Program-made: the position numbers and the translations under genes
Notes under the pieces: generated by a model
Told to the model about the DNA's origin: nothing
Databases searched by the model: none
Seen by the model: the letters and a program-made list of their open reading frames with translations, nothing else
Shown here: in pieces, positions 10,801 to 17,267 of the stretch
Position numbering within the stretch: the first letter of the stretch is position 1
Layout of the letters: each line of letters opens with the position of its first letter
Origin: Pelomonas nitida
GTDB lineage: Bacteria; Pseudomonadota; Gammaproteobacteria; Burkholderiales; Burkholderiaceae_C
NCBI RefSeq assembly: GCF_043555975.1
Contig: NZ_JBIGIA010000005.1
Location: 124,001 to 188,000 of the forward strand
Direction: 5' to 3'
Length of the DNA: 64,000 nt

Positions 10801-10810
10801 AGCTGTCCAT
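4805..10810 (-). CDS. chpA: ChpA/PilL-type hybrid chemosensory histidine kinase with multiple Hpt domains
   Basis: Giant CheA-like kinase of the type IV pilus (twitching) chemosensory system, 2001 residues, cytoplasmic. Three canonical histidine phosphotransfer sites are readable: His723 in AFHTLKGSARMVGL, His1044 in AYAHKLAGNAATVGY and His1265 in ALHTFKGGARLAGA. Two helical regions nearer the N-terminus (around residues 20-110 and 460-560) look Hpt-like but lack a phosphorylatable His. Long acidic Pro/Ala/Glu-rich linkers separate the Hpt units. The CheA core follows: dimerisation helices around 1380-1500, ATPase N-box EHLLRNSVAHGIE near 1582, DDGAGLD and GRGIGMDVV boxes, then a CheW-like domain (ALTQVVLLKSGEQVVAVPAG) and a C-terminal receiver with Asp1928 in VLSDIEMPRMDGF. 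It is downstream of pilG-H-I-J, the partner regulators, adaptor and receptor. Confidence 0.95.
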   Translation of the reverse strand: MDSSLRDSELPADLSPLAWVQEELRRSLESVHKTLRRMVRDGGDGRPVAVAGDGQAGAPLQQAAAQLHQVSGVLSLVGLPAGASVLRAAEVAVTRLAERPLEVEGRAVDIIERADFALLAYVARLLAGTKTSPLALYPSYRELQKFNGVDRIHPADLWTHEWSWRPVPLEADVLPRSPESVRGPFEAALLRHMREPSAAHAANLSGLCAGLAAALPAGNARTLWQLAAAVFEGQALKLLRSDAYTKRLGSRLLNELRAVGRGERDDAQRDRLAQDLLFFCALCRVAKGAGPRLTAVHNAYRLGDEIAGEYEDASLGRIDPAWVAQAKRRVLAAKESWSSAAEGDQHRLGSLDEQFAGLADSLVRLFPSGEVLAQTLQRAVVATLRSRSAPLPALAMEIATSLLYVEAALEDAAFDQPEQADRVRRLARRVEAVAHGQPAEPLEGWMEDLYRRVSDRQTLGSVVHELRASLSEVEKQCDEYFRNPAQRDLLIPVPGQLQAMRGVLGVLGLEQAAHATVRMRDEIDGLANTEIDFDRPGARDVFERLANNLGALGFLIDMLSVQPALAKRMFQFDEASGRLDAVMGRREGAVELPDFEASGFHTETAEVAASVAPAAASHPDEPQVRVDLGSLDLPDLSLPDVDLTALAAEPAPAPVVTAPVAAPRAAPTPLPAAEPTVADDPEMREIFLEEADEVIGNARTALAELREAPSDHGQLTVIRRAFHTLKGSARMVGLDDFGEGAWACEQLYNARLGDHTPQADESLLGFTDEALDYFTHWREQIAGNEPGYSSSEPVRRSADALRLSGERLPLAAHVESIGESTGVDLDLALEPAVIEVTEVVELDAMPAIIDVTQVEVVEAVAPAEEPVSLEPDLVLDLPLEPVLVDEIIAVEALSLPEAESAIGGGLPVVGEDDVQRGLLLPLTPEEPAATVPELPAAEAVETAEGLEAFTLTLPDLEVAEPEPAFAATIVPEPEVEPTAEPELLDVVDPDEGYKVIGPLRISIALFNIFLNEADELSRRLSMELAEWAADTSHPVPASCEAYAHKLAGNAATVGYEDLSGLARELEHALERAQRATRYDAADVELFLRAADDVRRLLHQFAAGFLKENDPDLITRLHAYQPQEESVEVEALAVPDVQVEAFEPELHAEPDTQQAPQPELEPVVDLSSEAASEVVPASVPEPIIEIAAVPADLMDEPLPSFHSASIAAADGPEPEPGLPDNIEPELYPIFEEEGRDLIQQLHAALRDWLAEPGDLGRSDACMRALHTFKGGARLAGAMRLGEQAHHLESAIEALLHAGSANYGQVQTLQDDADALEQAFDELGRSLNAPTVAPVAAPAPAAVVQTRPVVAPTVSAAGGPAETGRTVDWSRFAEASEMGAGVDSLAIGQALVRVRGSLLERMATQAGEVSIRRARMESELGQMKGALLDLDDNLERLRAQLRELELQAEAQMHIQQEMAQQGGREFDPLEFDRYTRFQELTRMLAESVGDVATLQRALTRSVQTGEDELAAQSRLTRELQDDLLRTRLVEFDSIGERMHRVVRQAARDSGKQVKLEIKGGQTELDRSVLERTAGAFEHLLRNSVAHGIEAPDTRTAAGKDATGTLRIEVGQHGNEVQLNFSDDGAGLDLARIRERGLQLGLIAADATPDEAQLRRLIFAPGFSTASQITELSGRGIGMDVVRAEVGTLGGSIETSSTAGQGTSFLLRLPLTTALTQVVLLKSGEQVVAVPAGLMESVQRVPVEAIDAAYANGKLKHAGIELPFYWLGGLLGQVGRGNVHGRHAPVVLVRSAQAALALHVDEVVGNQEVVVKNLGAQLNRVPGLAGISLLASGDVALIYNVVALADWYGADAQARLAAAQTQTDAPKPVVPVVDDEHLPPLVMVVDDSLTVRRVTQRMLERVGFRVLLAKDGLDAMEKLAADELPAVVLSDIEMPRMDGFDLVRNMRADSRLADLPVIMITSRIAQKHRDYASQLGVDHYLGKPYDEEHLLGLIRQYTQSAVVV

Positions 10811-10820
10811 GCGTGGCTCG

Positions 10821-13148
10821 TCAGGCGACCTTGAAGCGGGACACGGAAGCGCGCAGCGCCTCGGCGGAGCGCGACAGCTCGTGAACCATCTGCGCCGTGG
10901 AGCGCGTACCTTCCGAGGTCTGCTCAGTCACCGCAAAGATGTGCTGGATGTTGGAGGCCACGGCGTTGGCGTGTTCGGCCTCCTGCTTCGCTTGCGAAGA
11001 GATTCGCACGATCAGGTCGTCCAGCTGACGCGACACGCTGTCGATGTCTTCCAGCGCCTTACCGGCCGCGTCAGACAGTTGCGTACCTTCCACCACACCG
11101 CGCGTCGAGCGCTCCATAGCGGCCACGGCGTCGTGGGTGTCGGTCTGAATGGTCTTGACGAGCGCGGCAATCCGGCGCGTCGCGTCGCCGGAGCGTTCGG
11201 CCAGTCGCTGAACTTCTTCCGCAACCACCGAGAAGCCGCGGCCGGCTTCGCCTGCGGACGCCGCCTGAATGGCGGCGTTCAGCGCCAGCACGTTCGTCTG
11301 TTCCGTAATGTCCGAGATCAGCTCCGTGATCTCGCCAATTTCCTGAGACGACTCGCCCAGCCGCTTGATGCGCTTGGAGGTTTCCTGGATGGAGTCACGG
11401 ATCGCATTCATACCGGCGATGTTGTTCTGCATCGCGGAGAGACCCTGTTCGGCGGCTTCCCGGCTCTTGCGCGCCACCTCAGCGGTCGTCTGCGCTTGTG
11501 CCGACACTTCCGTAATCCGGTTCGCCATACCCAGCACGGCCTCACCGGTCGCACGAATCTCGTGCAGCTGTTCCTTGGAAGCAGCCAGCAGGTCGGTGGA
11601 CGTCTGGTCCACCGCGCCGGTGGTGTCCGTCACGCGAGCTGCCGTAGCCTGCACCTGACCAACCAGATTGCGCAGCTCTTCCACCGTGTAGTTCACCGAG
11701 TCGGCGATGGCGCCCGTGATGTCTTCCGTCACCGTTGCCTGTTGCGTCAAGTCACCTTCAGCAACCGTGGACAGTTCGTTCATCAACCGCAAAATGGCCG
11801 CCTGGTTCGCGTCGTTGACGCGCTTGGCTTCCTTCTCCTGCGCCTCGGCTTCGAGACGCTGGGCATCGGCGAACGCCGCCTGTTCGGACTTGTCAGCCAC
11901 GAACAGCCGCAGGAAACCGAGAGCACCGGCGATGAGAGCGATCAGGGAGACCACCATCAGCGCGATCAGCGCCAAGCCTGCGCCGCCGGACTTTTCAAGT
12001 TCCGATGCCGCCAGTTCGATGTTCTTGCGCAGCGGTTCGGAGTCCGCAAGGATGGCCGTCTGGGCTTCACGAGCCGAAACCAGGCCTTGCAGGTTACCCA
12101 GAATCGCCGAAGCCTGGACACGCGTCTGCTCGTACTGCTTGAGCAGCGTCTCCAGACGCTCACGCATCTGCGGATCCTTCGCCGCGTTCAGGCGCAGTTC
12201 GGGGTTGCCGTTGATCAGGGCTTCGGTGATGAGCTTGAACGAGTTCAAGTCCTTACCCAGCAGGAACACGGCCTCGGGGCTCACGCCTTCCTGCGTCAGG
12301 AACTCGTTGGCGCTCTTACCGATACGCTGCGTCAACATCACCAGCTGACCGACCGCAGAGACCTCACCGGCGGAAGCGCCAATCTGCAGCGCCTGGGAGG
12401 ACACCGCCTCGGCGCTTTCCAGCAAGTCGCTGGACTGACGGTTGATGGCGCGAAGCGCCTGACCCACCTGCGTCAAGATCTTCTTCTGGTCCTGCACGAC
12501 CTTGCCGTTCTTCTCGGCGCGATCGACCAGCGGCTTGATTTCTTCCAGCGTCGGCTGCACGGCCGCCGGGGCCACTGCCAGCGGACCCTCACCCGTGCGC
12601 AGGTTGTTGACGACGTCGCTCAGCGTGCCGACCGACTCCTTCAATTCGTCGAAGGCCGCCGCGTTGCCGACGAGCGCCGCCGACACGGACTTCGCCATAC
12701 GCTGCGAGTGCATCAGCGCCTGACCGGCCGCACGGCCCTGCGCAGCGCTTTGACTCGAGTTCAGCAGCACCAGACCGACGGACGTCGCCGTGCCGGCCAA
12801 GCCGAAGACCACCAGACCGGTCAGCAGACGCTGGCGGTTCTGCTTGAGGAACCCGGAACCGTCGCCGGCGCCCAAGGCCCCCGACTTCGACCCTGCGCTG
12901 CCGTCAGCACCTTGCGTAGTCGTCGGCGCGAAGCCCATCGCGCTGGACGGGAATTCACTGCTCGGGCCCGGCTCGGTAGGCACCGCAGCCGAGATGATGG
13001 AACGAGCCTCGCCCGAGGCGTCGCCGCCGCGTGTCGAATCCAGGCCTGCGCCTCGCAAGTCCATTGCCGCCGTGTCATCGACATCCGGCACTGCGTGCGG
13101 CAGTGCATCGGCTTCGGACTTTCCCCTGATTTTGTCCAGCAGGCTCAT
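10821..13148 (-). CDS. pilJ: Methyl-accepting chemotaxis protein PilJ
   Basis: Inner-membrane receptor of the Pil-Chp system. About 775 residues: a roughly 100-residue Ser/Gly/Ala-rich cytoplasmic N-terminal tail, a first membrane helix near 105-127 (LLTGLVVFGLAGTATSVGLV), a periplasmic region resembling the PilJ type-IV-pili sensing module, a second helix near 390-415 (LALIALMVVSLIALIAGAL), a HAMP-like linker and the signalling domain. The MCP hairpin tip reads TNVLALNAAIQAASAGEAGR followed by GFSVVAEEV. I choose the ATG at 13148, preceded by a GAGG ribosome site six bases upstream; an ATG six codons earlier is possible. No CheR or CheB gene occurs in the operon, so adaptation enzymes, if used, are elsewhere. 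Confidence 0.95.
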   Translation of the reverse strand: MSLLDKIRGKSEADALPHAVPDVDDTAAMDLRGAGLDSTRGGDASGEARSIISAAVPTEPGPSSEFPSSAMGFAPTTTQGADGSAGSKSGALGAGDGSGFLKQNRQRLLTGLVVFGLAGTATSVGLVLLNSSQSAAQGRAAGQALMHSQRMAKSVSAALVGNAAAFDELKESVGTLSDVVNNLRTGEGPLAVAPAAVQPTLEEIKPLVDRAEKNGKVVQDQKKILTQVGQALRAINRQSSDLLESAEAVSSQALQIGASAGEVSAVGQLVMLTQRIGKSANEFLTQEGVSPEAVFLLGKDLNSFKLITEALINGNPELRLNAAKDPQMRERLETLLKQYEQTRVQASAILGNLQGLVSAREAQTAILADSEPLRKNIELAASELEKSGGAGLALIALMVVSLIALIAGALGFLRLFVADKSEQAAFADAQRLEAEAQEKEAKRVNDANQAAILRLMNELSTVAEGDLTQQATVTEDITGAIADSVNYTVEELRNLVGQVQATAARVTDTTGAVDQTSTDLLAASKEQLHEIRATGEAVLGMANRITEVSAQAQTTAEVARKSREAAEQGLSAMQNNIAGMNAIRDSIQETSKRIKRLGESSQEIGEITELISDITEQTNVLALNAAIQAASAGEAGRGFSVVAEEVQRLAERSGDATRRIAALVKTIQTDTHDAVAAMERSTRGVVEGTQLSDAAGKALEDIDSVSRQLDDLIVRISSQAKQEAEHANAVASNIQHIFAVTEQTSEGTRSTAQMVHELSRSAEALRASVSRFKVA

Positions 13149-13217
13149 CTCACCCTCGTCCTTCAATGTTTGTGATGTCCGCTTTGCTGCGCGGACGTCG
13201 ATGCTGTGAAGCGCGCA

Positions 13218-13748
13218 TCACCTGACGATGTGCAGGAAGTCATCCTGCCTCGCCAACGCTTCCAAATTGATTTCCTGCCAGAGCCGGCCCGACTCGTCGC
13301 GGCGCAAGGCACCTGCGAAACGAGGCACGGGCCCCGTTGGCTGCTGAGATGCCAATGGCAACTGATCATCGCCGCGCAGACCCGCCAGGCGGTCCACGAG
13401 CAATGCACAGTTCAGATTCATTTCACTGCTCAGCGAGACCAGCCGGGCCTGCGGTGAGCTGATGCGGCTGGGCGCCACCTCGCGCAGCCCGAGATAAGTC
13501 GCGAGGTCCACCACGGTGAAGAGGCCGCCCCGCAGGTTGGCCACGCCGGCCAGCCAGGGCTTGCCGTACGGCACCGACTTGATCGGCACCGGCGCGAAGA
13601 TCTCGCTCGCCTGCTTCAGCGAGAGCAGGATGCCAGCACCCGCGCACTCGACAGCCAGCCAGTTCGCGATCAGCGTCGTCTCGCGCGCCGCCTGCATGCG
13701 CTCGGCCAGGCGCTGCTGCAGCTCACGCAGGGCGGTCTTGTTTGCCAT
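13218..13748 (-). CDS. pilI: CheW-like adaptor PilI
   Basis: CheW-domain protein expected to couple PilJ to the ChpA kinase. The 176 residues show the CheW pattern: a conserved IFAPVPIKSVPYGKPWLAGV turn, the NLRGGLFTVVDLATYLGL segment, and a C-terminal half with LVDRLAGLRGDD. Length and order match PilI of other beta- and gammaproteobacteria. It lies six bases after pilH and about 70 bases before pilJ on the same strand. Identification rests on domain pattern plus gene order, since CheW proteins alone are hard to separate from one another. Confidence 0.92.
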   Translation of the reverse strand: MANKTALRELQQRLAERMQAARETTLIANWLAVECAGAGILLSLKQASEIFAPVPIKSVPYGKPWLAGVANLRGGLFTVVDLATYLGLREVAPSRISSPQARLVSLSSEMNLNCALLVDRLAGLRGDDQLPLASQQPTGPVPRFAGALRRDESGRLWQEINLEALARQDDFLHIVR

Positions 13749-13754
13749 CTCGCG

Positions 13755-14120
13755 TTAGCCCAGAGCCTTGATCTTGGCCAGCAGTTCTTCGGGCTTGACG
13801 GGCTTCACGACATAGTCGCTGGCGCCTTGGCGCATGCCCCAGACCTTGTCGGTCTCCTGGCTCTTGCTCGTGCAAATGATGACGGGGACGCCGATGAAAC
13901 GCTCATCGCGCGTGATCGCCCGCGTCAGCTGGAAGCCGTTCTGGCCCGGCATGACGACGTCCATCAGGATGAGGTCAGGCTTGGCCTCGGCCAGGCGCTT
14001 CATCGCCTCTTCGCCGTTTTCCGCCGTGCGGACGTTGTAGCCGCGCTTGGTCAGCATTTCCGAGAGCGCGTGCAGCTCGGTCTTGGAATCGTCAACCAAC
14101 AGGATGTTGTGAATACTCAT
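13755..14120 (-). CDS. pilH: Single-domain response regulator PilH
   Basis: Receiver-only protein (121 residues) of the Pil-Chp pathway. The acidic pair is in LLVDDSKTE, the phospho-acceptor Asp54 is in LILMDVVMPGQNGF, the switch Thr is in IICTSKSQ, and the conserved Lys is in YVVKPVKPEEL. In characterised systems PilH counteracts PilG by modulating pilus retraction or by acting as a phosphate sink; that role is transferred by homology. It has no output domain. It is encoded between pilG (26 bases upstream) and pilI (six bases downstream). Confidence 0.94.
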   Translation of the reverse strand: MSIHNILLVDDSKTELHALSEMLTKRGYNVRTAENGEEAMKRLAEAKPDLILMDVVMPGQNGFQLTRAITRDERFIGVPVIICTSKSQETDKVWGMRQGASDYVVKPVKPEELLAKIKALG

Positions 14121-14146
14121 GACTCAGTCTCTCAATGGGGGCTTTT

Positions 14147-14536
14147 TCAGGAGCGGTGCTGTAGCACCGCCTGAAGGAGCTGGTCCTTGGTGAAGGGCTT
14201 GGTAAGGTAATCCTGAGAGCCCACCATGCGGCCACGGGCCTTGTCGAAAAGGCCATCCTTGGATGACAGCATGATCACGGGCACTCCGGAGAATTGAGGG
14301 TTGCGCTTGATGATGGCGCAGGTCTGGTAGCCGTCCAGACGGGGCATCAGGATGTCGCAGAAGACAAGGTCAGGGGAGAAATCGCCCAGCTTGGCCAGCG
14401 CATCAAAGCCGTCCTCCGCCAGCACCACCTCATGACCACCTTGCTTGAGAAAGATCTCGGCACTGCGGCGAATGGTGTTGCTGTCGTCGATAACCAGAAC
14501 CCGGGTGGGCGCTGTGCTGGAAACTTGCTCGTTCAA
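14147..14536 (-). CDS. pilG: Single-domain response regulator PilG (TTG start)
   Basis: Receiver-only regulator of type IV pilus function, 129 residues. Landmarks are the acidic pair in RVLVIDDSNTIRR, phospho-acceptor Asp61 in LVFCDILMPRLDGY, the switch Ser in IMLSSKDGLFDKARG and the Lys of YLTKPFTKDQL. The start needs a decision. An open frame extends upstream to 14617 but overlaps the end of the rubredoxin gene. A TTG at 14536-14534 lies six bases after a perfect AGGAGG (14542-14547 in plus coordinates) and gives the expected N-terminus (LNEQVSS...). I take that TTG as the start. It is the first regulator gene of the operon, following rubredoxin. Confidence 0.92.
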   Translation of the reverse strand: MNEQVSSTAPTRVLVIDDSNTIRRSAEIFLKQGGHEVVLAEDGFDALAKLGDFSPDLVFCDILMPRLDGYQTCAIIKRNPQFSGVPVIMLSSKDGLFDKARGRMVGSQDYLTKPFTKDQLLQAVLQHRS

Positions 14537-14576
14537 ACCTAGCCTCCTAGGAACTTCAGCTCGGGACTGGCCGGGA

Positions 14577-14750
14577 TCAGATGCGCACCATCTCGAAATC
14601 TTCCTTGCGCGCCCCACACTCGGGGCAGACCCAGTTCATGTCGACATCTGCCCACTTGGTGCCTGGGGCGATGCCGTGCTCGGGATCCCCCGTCTCCTCG
14701 TCGTAGATCCATCCGCAGATCAGGCACATCCAGGTACTGGGTTCGCTCAC
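14577..14750 (-). CDS. Rubredoxin
   Basis: Small iron-sulfur electron carrier of 57 residues. Four cysteines at positions 9, 12, 42 and 45 form the Fe(Cys)4 site (CLICGWIYDEETGDPEHGI and WVCPECGARKEDFEMV). The aromatic and Gly-rich spacing is typical of rubredoxins with DPEHGIAPGT between the two knuckles. Translation begins at a GTG (14750); no in-frame ATG exists before the first cysteine except Met8, which would remove the family N-terminus SEPSTWMC. It stands directly before pilG on the same strand, a frequent betaproteobacterial neighbourhood with thiD and hemL divergent on the other side. Its redox partner cannot be read from context. Confidence 0.96.
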   Translation of the reverse strand: MSEPSTWMCLICGWIYDEETGDPEHGIAPGTKWADVDMNWVCPECGARKEDFEMVRI

Positions 14751-14912
14751 GTGTCACTCAGGGTTTGCTCACTACAATCGCATCATTCTAGCCAGGGCCC
14801 GTAAGCGCAATGCTGAGGGCAAACGCCTGTGCTCTGAGCTTCGAAACAGCCCAATTAGCGGCAGACTCCACGCTTTCGGCAGCTCTTTGGCCGCGACCGC
14901 CACGACCTTCCC

Positions 14913-15857
14913 ATGAGCCCAACTCCCCACCCCAACGACCACGAGGTCGACCCGCCTCAGGACGAGGAAAGCGCACCACCGGCCTGCGTGCTGAGCTTCA
15001 ACGCCAGCGACGCCTCGGGCGCTGGCGGCCTGGCCGGCGACGTGGCCACCATCGCGGCCATGGGCGCGCATTGCCTGCCCGTCGTCACCGCGGTCGTGCT
15101 GCGCGACACGGCCGAGATCTTCGAGCACCAGAGCCTCGATCCCGACACCGTGGCCGAGCAAGCGCGACACATCCTCGAAGACGTGCCGATCACGGCCTGG
15201 AAGGTCGGTTTCCTGGGCAATGCCGAGGGCGTCAGCGCGGTCGCCGAAGTGCTCAGCGACTACCCCGATGTGCCGCTCGTCACCTACCTCCCGTCCATCG
15301 CCTGGATCGACGAGGACGAGCAGCAGCAATACCTGGACGCCCTGCGTGAGCTGGTGCTGCCGCAGACGGTGGTGCTCGTCGGCAACCACAAGACGCTGAC
15401 CGATTTCTTGCTTCCCGAGTGGGAAAGCGAGCGCGCGCCGTCGGCCCGCGAGCTGGCCGTGGCGGCCGCCCAATCGGGCGCGCAGCATGTGCTGGTGACC
15501 GGCATCCAGCTGCCCAACCAGTTCGTCGACAACGTGTTGGCAAGCTCGCAAGGCCCTATTGCCGGCGAGAAGTTCGAGCGTTTCGAGACCTCTTTCGTCG
15601 GCGCTGGCGACACGCTGTCAGCCGCGCTGGCGGCATTGCTGTCAGTCGGCGCGGAGCTGCACTCAGCGGTCGGCGAGGCGCTCTCGTTCCTGGACCAAGC
15701 GCTCGATGCGGGCTTCCGCCCGGGCATGGGCAACGTGGTGCCCGACCGCTTCTTCTGGGCCCTGCCACCGGCCGACGAAGAGGGTAGCGAATCGCACTTC
15801 GAAGACGCCGAAACCGAGGTCGAAGAACCCGCCAAATCGCCCCGGCGCATGCACTGA
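14913..15857 (+). CDS. thiD: Hydroxymethylpyrimidine/phosphomethylpyrimidine kinase (thiamine biosynthesis)
   Basis: Ribokinase-family enzyme that phosphorylates hydroxymethylpyrimidine to the diphosphate used for thiamine. The 314 residues include the substrate-side motif SFNASDASGAGGLAGD, the AWKVGFLGN block and the ATP/anion-hole motif FVGAGDTLSAALAALLS. A roughly 20-residue N-terminal extension rich in Pro, Asp and Glu, and an acidic C-terminal tail of about 30 residues, are extra to the core and look disordered. The gene is divergent from rubredoxin and ends 19 bases before hemL, so the two are probably cotranscribed. Substrate specificity within the ThiD/PdxK group is inferred from motifs. 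Confidence 0.9.
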   Translation: MSPTPHPNDHEVDPPQDEESAPPACVLSFNASDASGAGGLAGDVATIAAMGAHCLPVVTAVVLRDTAEIFEHQSLDPDTVAEQARHILEDVPITAWKVGFLGNAEGVSAVAEVLSDYPDVPLVTYLPSIAWIDEDEQQQYLDALRELVLPQTVVLVGNHKTLTDFLLPEWESERAPSARELAVAAAQSGAQHVLVTGIQLPNQFVDNVLASSQGPIAGEKFERFETSFVGAGDTLSAALAALLSVGAELHSAVGEALSFLDQALDAGFRPGMGNVVPDRFFWALPPADEEGSESHFEDAETEVEEPAKSPRRMH

Positions 15858-15876
15858 CCCCTTGCATCATTTTCCA

Positions 15877-17163
15877 ATGGTTACCAATTCACAGTTGTTT
15901 GAACGCGCCACTCGCGTGATTCCGGGCGGGGTGAACTCCCCGGTGCGTGCATTTCGGGCCGTCGGAGGTACGCCGCGCTTCATCGCGCGCGGCCAGGGCG
16001 CCTACATCTATGACGCCGAAGGTCAGCGTTATGTGGACTACATCGGCTCCTGGGGGCCGATGATCCTGGGCCACGGCCACCCCGCCGTGCTCGAGGCGGT
16101 GCAGAAAGCCGCCGTGGAAGGCTTCTCGTTCGGTGCGCCAACGGAGCGCGAAATCGAGCTGGCAGAGGAGATCCTCAAGCTCGTACCCAGCATGGACCAG
16201 GTGCGCCTGGTCAGCTCGGGCACGGAAGCGACGATGAGCGCCATCCGCCTCGCGCGCGGCGCGACCGGCCGACCCAAATTCATCAAGTTCGAGGGCTGCT
16301 ATCACGGCCACACCGATGCCTTACTCGTGAAGGCGGGCTCGGGCCTGGCCACCTTCGGCCACCCGACCAGCGCCGGTGTCACGCCGGGCGCCGCGGCCGA
16401 CACCGTCGTCCTGGAATACAACAACGTCGAGCAGCTGGAGGCCGCGTTCGCGCAGCACGGCGCCGAGCTGGCCTGCGTCATCGTGGAGCCCATCGCCGGC
16501 AACATGAACTTCGTCCGTGCGTCCCTGCCCTTCATGGCGGCGATGCGTCGCCTGTGCACGCAACACGGCGCGCTGCTGGTGCTGGACGAGGTCATGACGG
16601 GCTTTCGCGTGGGGCTGGGCTCGGCCCAGGCGCACTATGCGCGGCTGCTGCCGGGGTTCGCGCCAGACATCTCCGTGTTCGGCAAGGTCATCGGCGGCGG
16701 CATGCCGCTGGCGGCCTTCGGCGCCAAGCGCGAGGTCATGCAACACCTGGCGCCGCTGGGCGGCGTCTACCAGGCCGGCACGCTCTCCGGCAATCCGGTG
16801 GCCACCGCCTGCGGCCTGGCCACGCTGCGCGAGATCCAGAAGCCCGGCTTCTTCGACGCCCTGTCGGCGCGCACGCAGGCGCTGGTCGACGGGCTGAAGG
16901 CCGTCGCCACCGACAACGGCGTGCCGTTCAGTGCCGACTGCGAAGGCGGCATGTTCGGCTTCTTCCTGCTGCCCGAGCTGCCGCAGAACTACACGACGGT
17001 CATGACGACGGACAAGGAGCGCTTCAACCGCTTCTTCCACGCCATGCTCGACGCCGGCATCTACCTGGCCCCCGCCCTGTACGAAGCGGGCTTCGTGTCC
17101 GCCGCACACAGCCAGGCCGACATCGACGCCACCCTGGCGGCAGCGCGCGCGGCGCTGAAATGA
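15877..17163 (+). CDS. hemL: Glutamate-1-semialdehyde 2,1-aminomutase
   Basis: PLP-dependent class III aminotransferase-fold enzyme converting glutamate-1-semialdehyde to 5-aminolevulinate, the C5 route to heme. The 428 residues start MVTNSQLFERATRVIPGGVN. Visible family blocks are VRLVSSGTEATMSAIRLAR, the GCYHGHTD segment, LLVLDEVMTGFRVG, and the PLP lysine Lys270 in VFGKVIGGGMPLAAFG. I use the ATG at 15877 since upstream in-frame sequence overlaps thiD. Length is normal. About 100 bases separate it from mpl; that spacer contains a CGACGCC-TCG-GCGTCG inverted repeat near 17168 that could act as a weak terminator. Confidence 0.97.
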   Translation: MVTNSQLFERATRVIPGGVNSPVRAFRAVGGTPRFIARGQGAYIYDAEGQRYVDYIGSWGPMILGHGHPAVLEAVQKAAVEGFSFGAPTEREIELAEEILKLVPSMDQVRLVSSGTEATMSAIRLARGATGRPKFIKFEGCYHGHTDALLVKAGSGLATFGHPTSAGVTPGAAADTVVLEYNNVEQLEAAFAQHGAELACVIVEPIAGNMNFVRASLPFMAAMRRLCTQHGALLVLDEVMTGFRVGLGSAQAHYARLLPGFAPDISVFGKVIGGGMPLAAFGAKREVMQHLAPLGGVYQAGTLSGNPVATACGLATLREIQKPGFFDALSARTQALVDGLKAVATDNGVPFSADCEGGMFGFFLLPELPQNYTTVMTTDKERFNRFFHAMLDAGIYLAPALYEAGFVSAAHSQADIDATLAAARAALK

Positions 17164-17267
17164 AGCCCGACGCCTCGGCGTCGGTGGCCACGGCGGCCGG
17201 CGCAGCCGCCGCTCGATGGCTCGTTTATTGCTGCAGCCCCACGGGCTAGCTCGCTTGGGTCACTGAC

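Noticed and set aside
17161..17250. A short frame starting at the hemL stop (MKPDASASVATAAG...)
   Set aside because: About 29 codons of Ala-rich sequence in an inverted-repeat spacer; no ribosome site and no conservation evidence.
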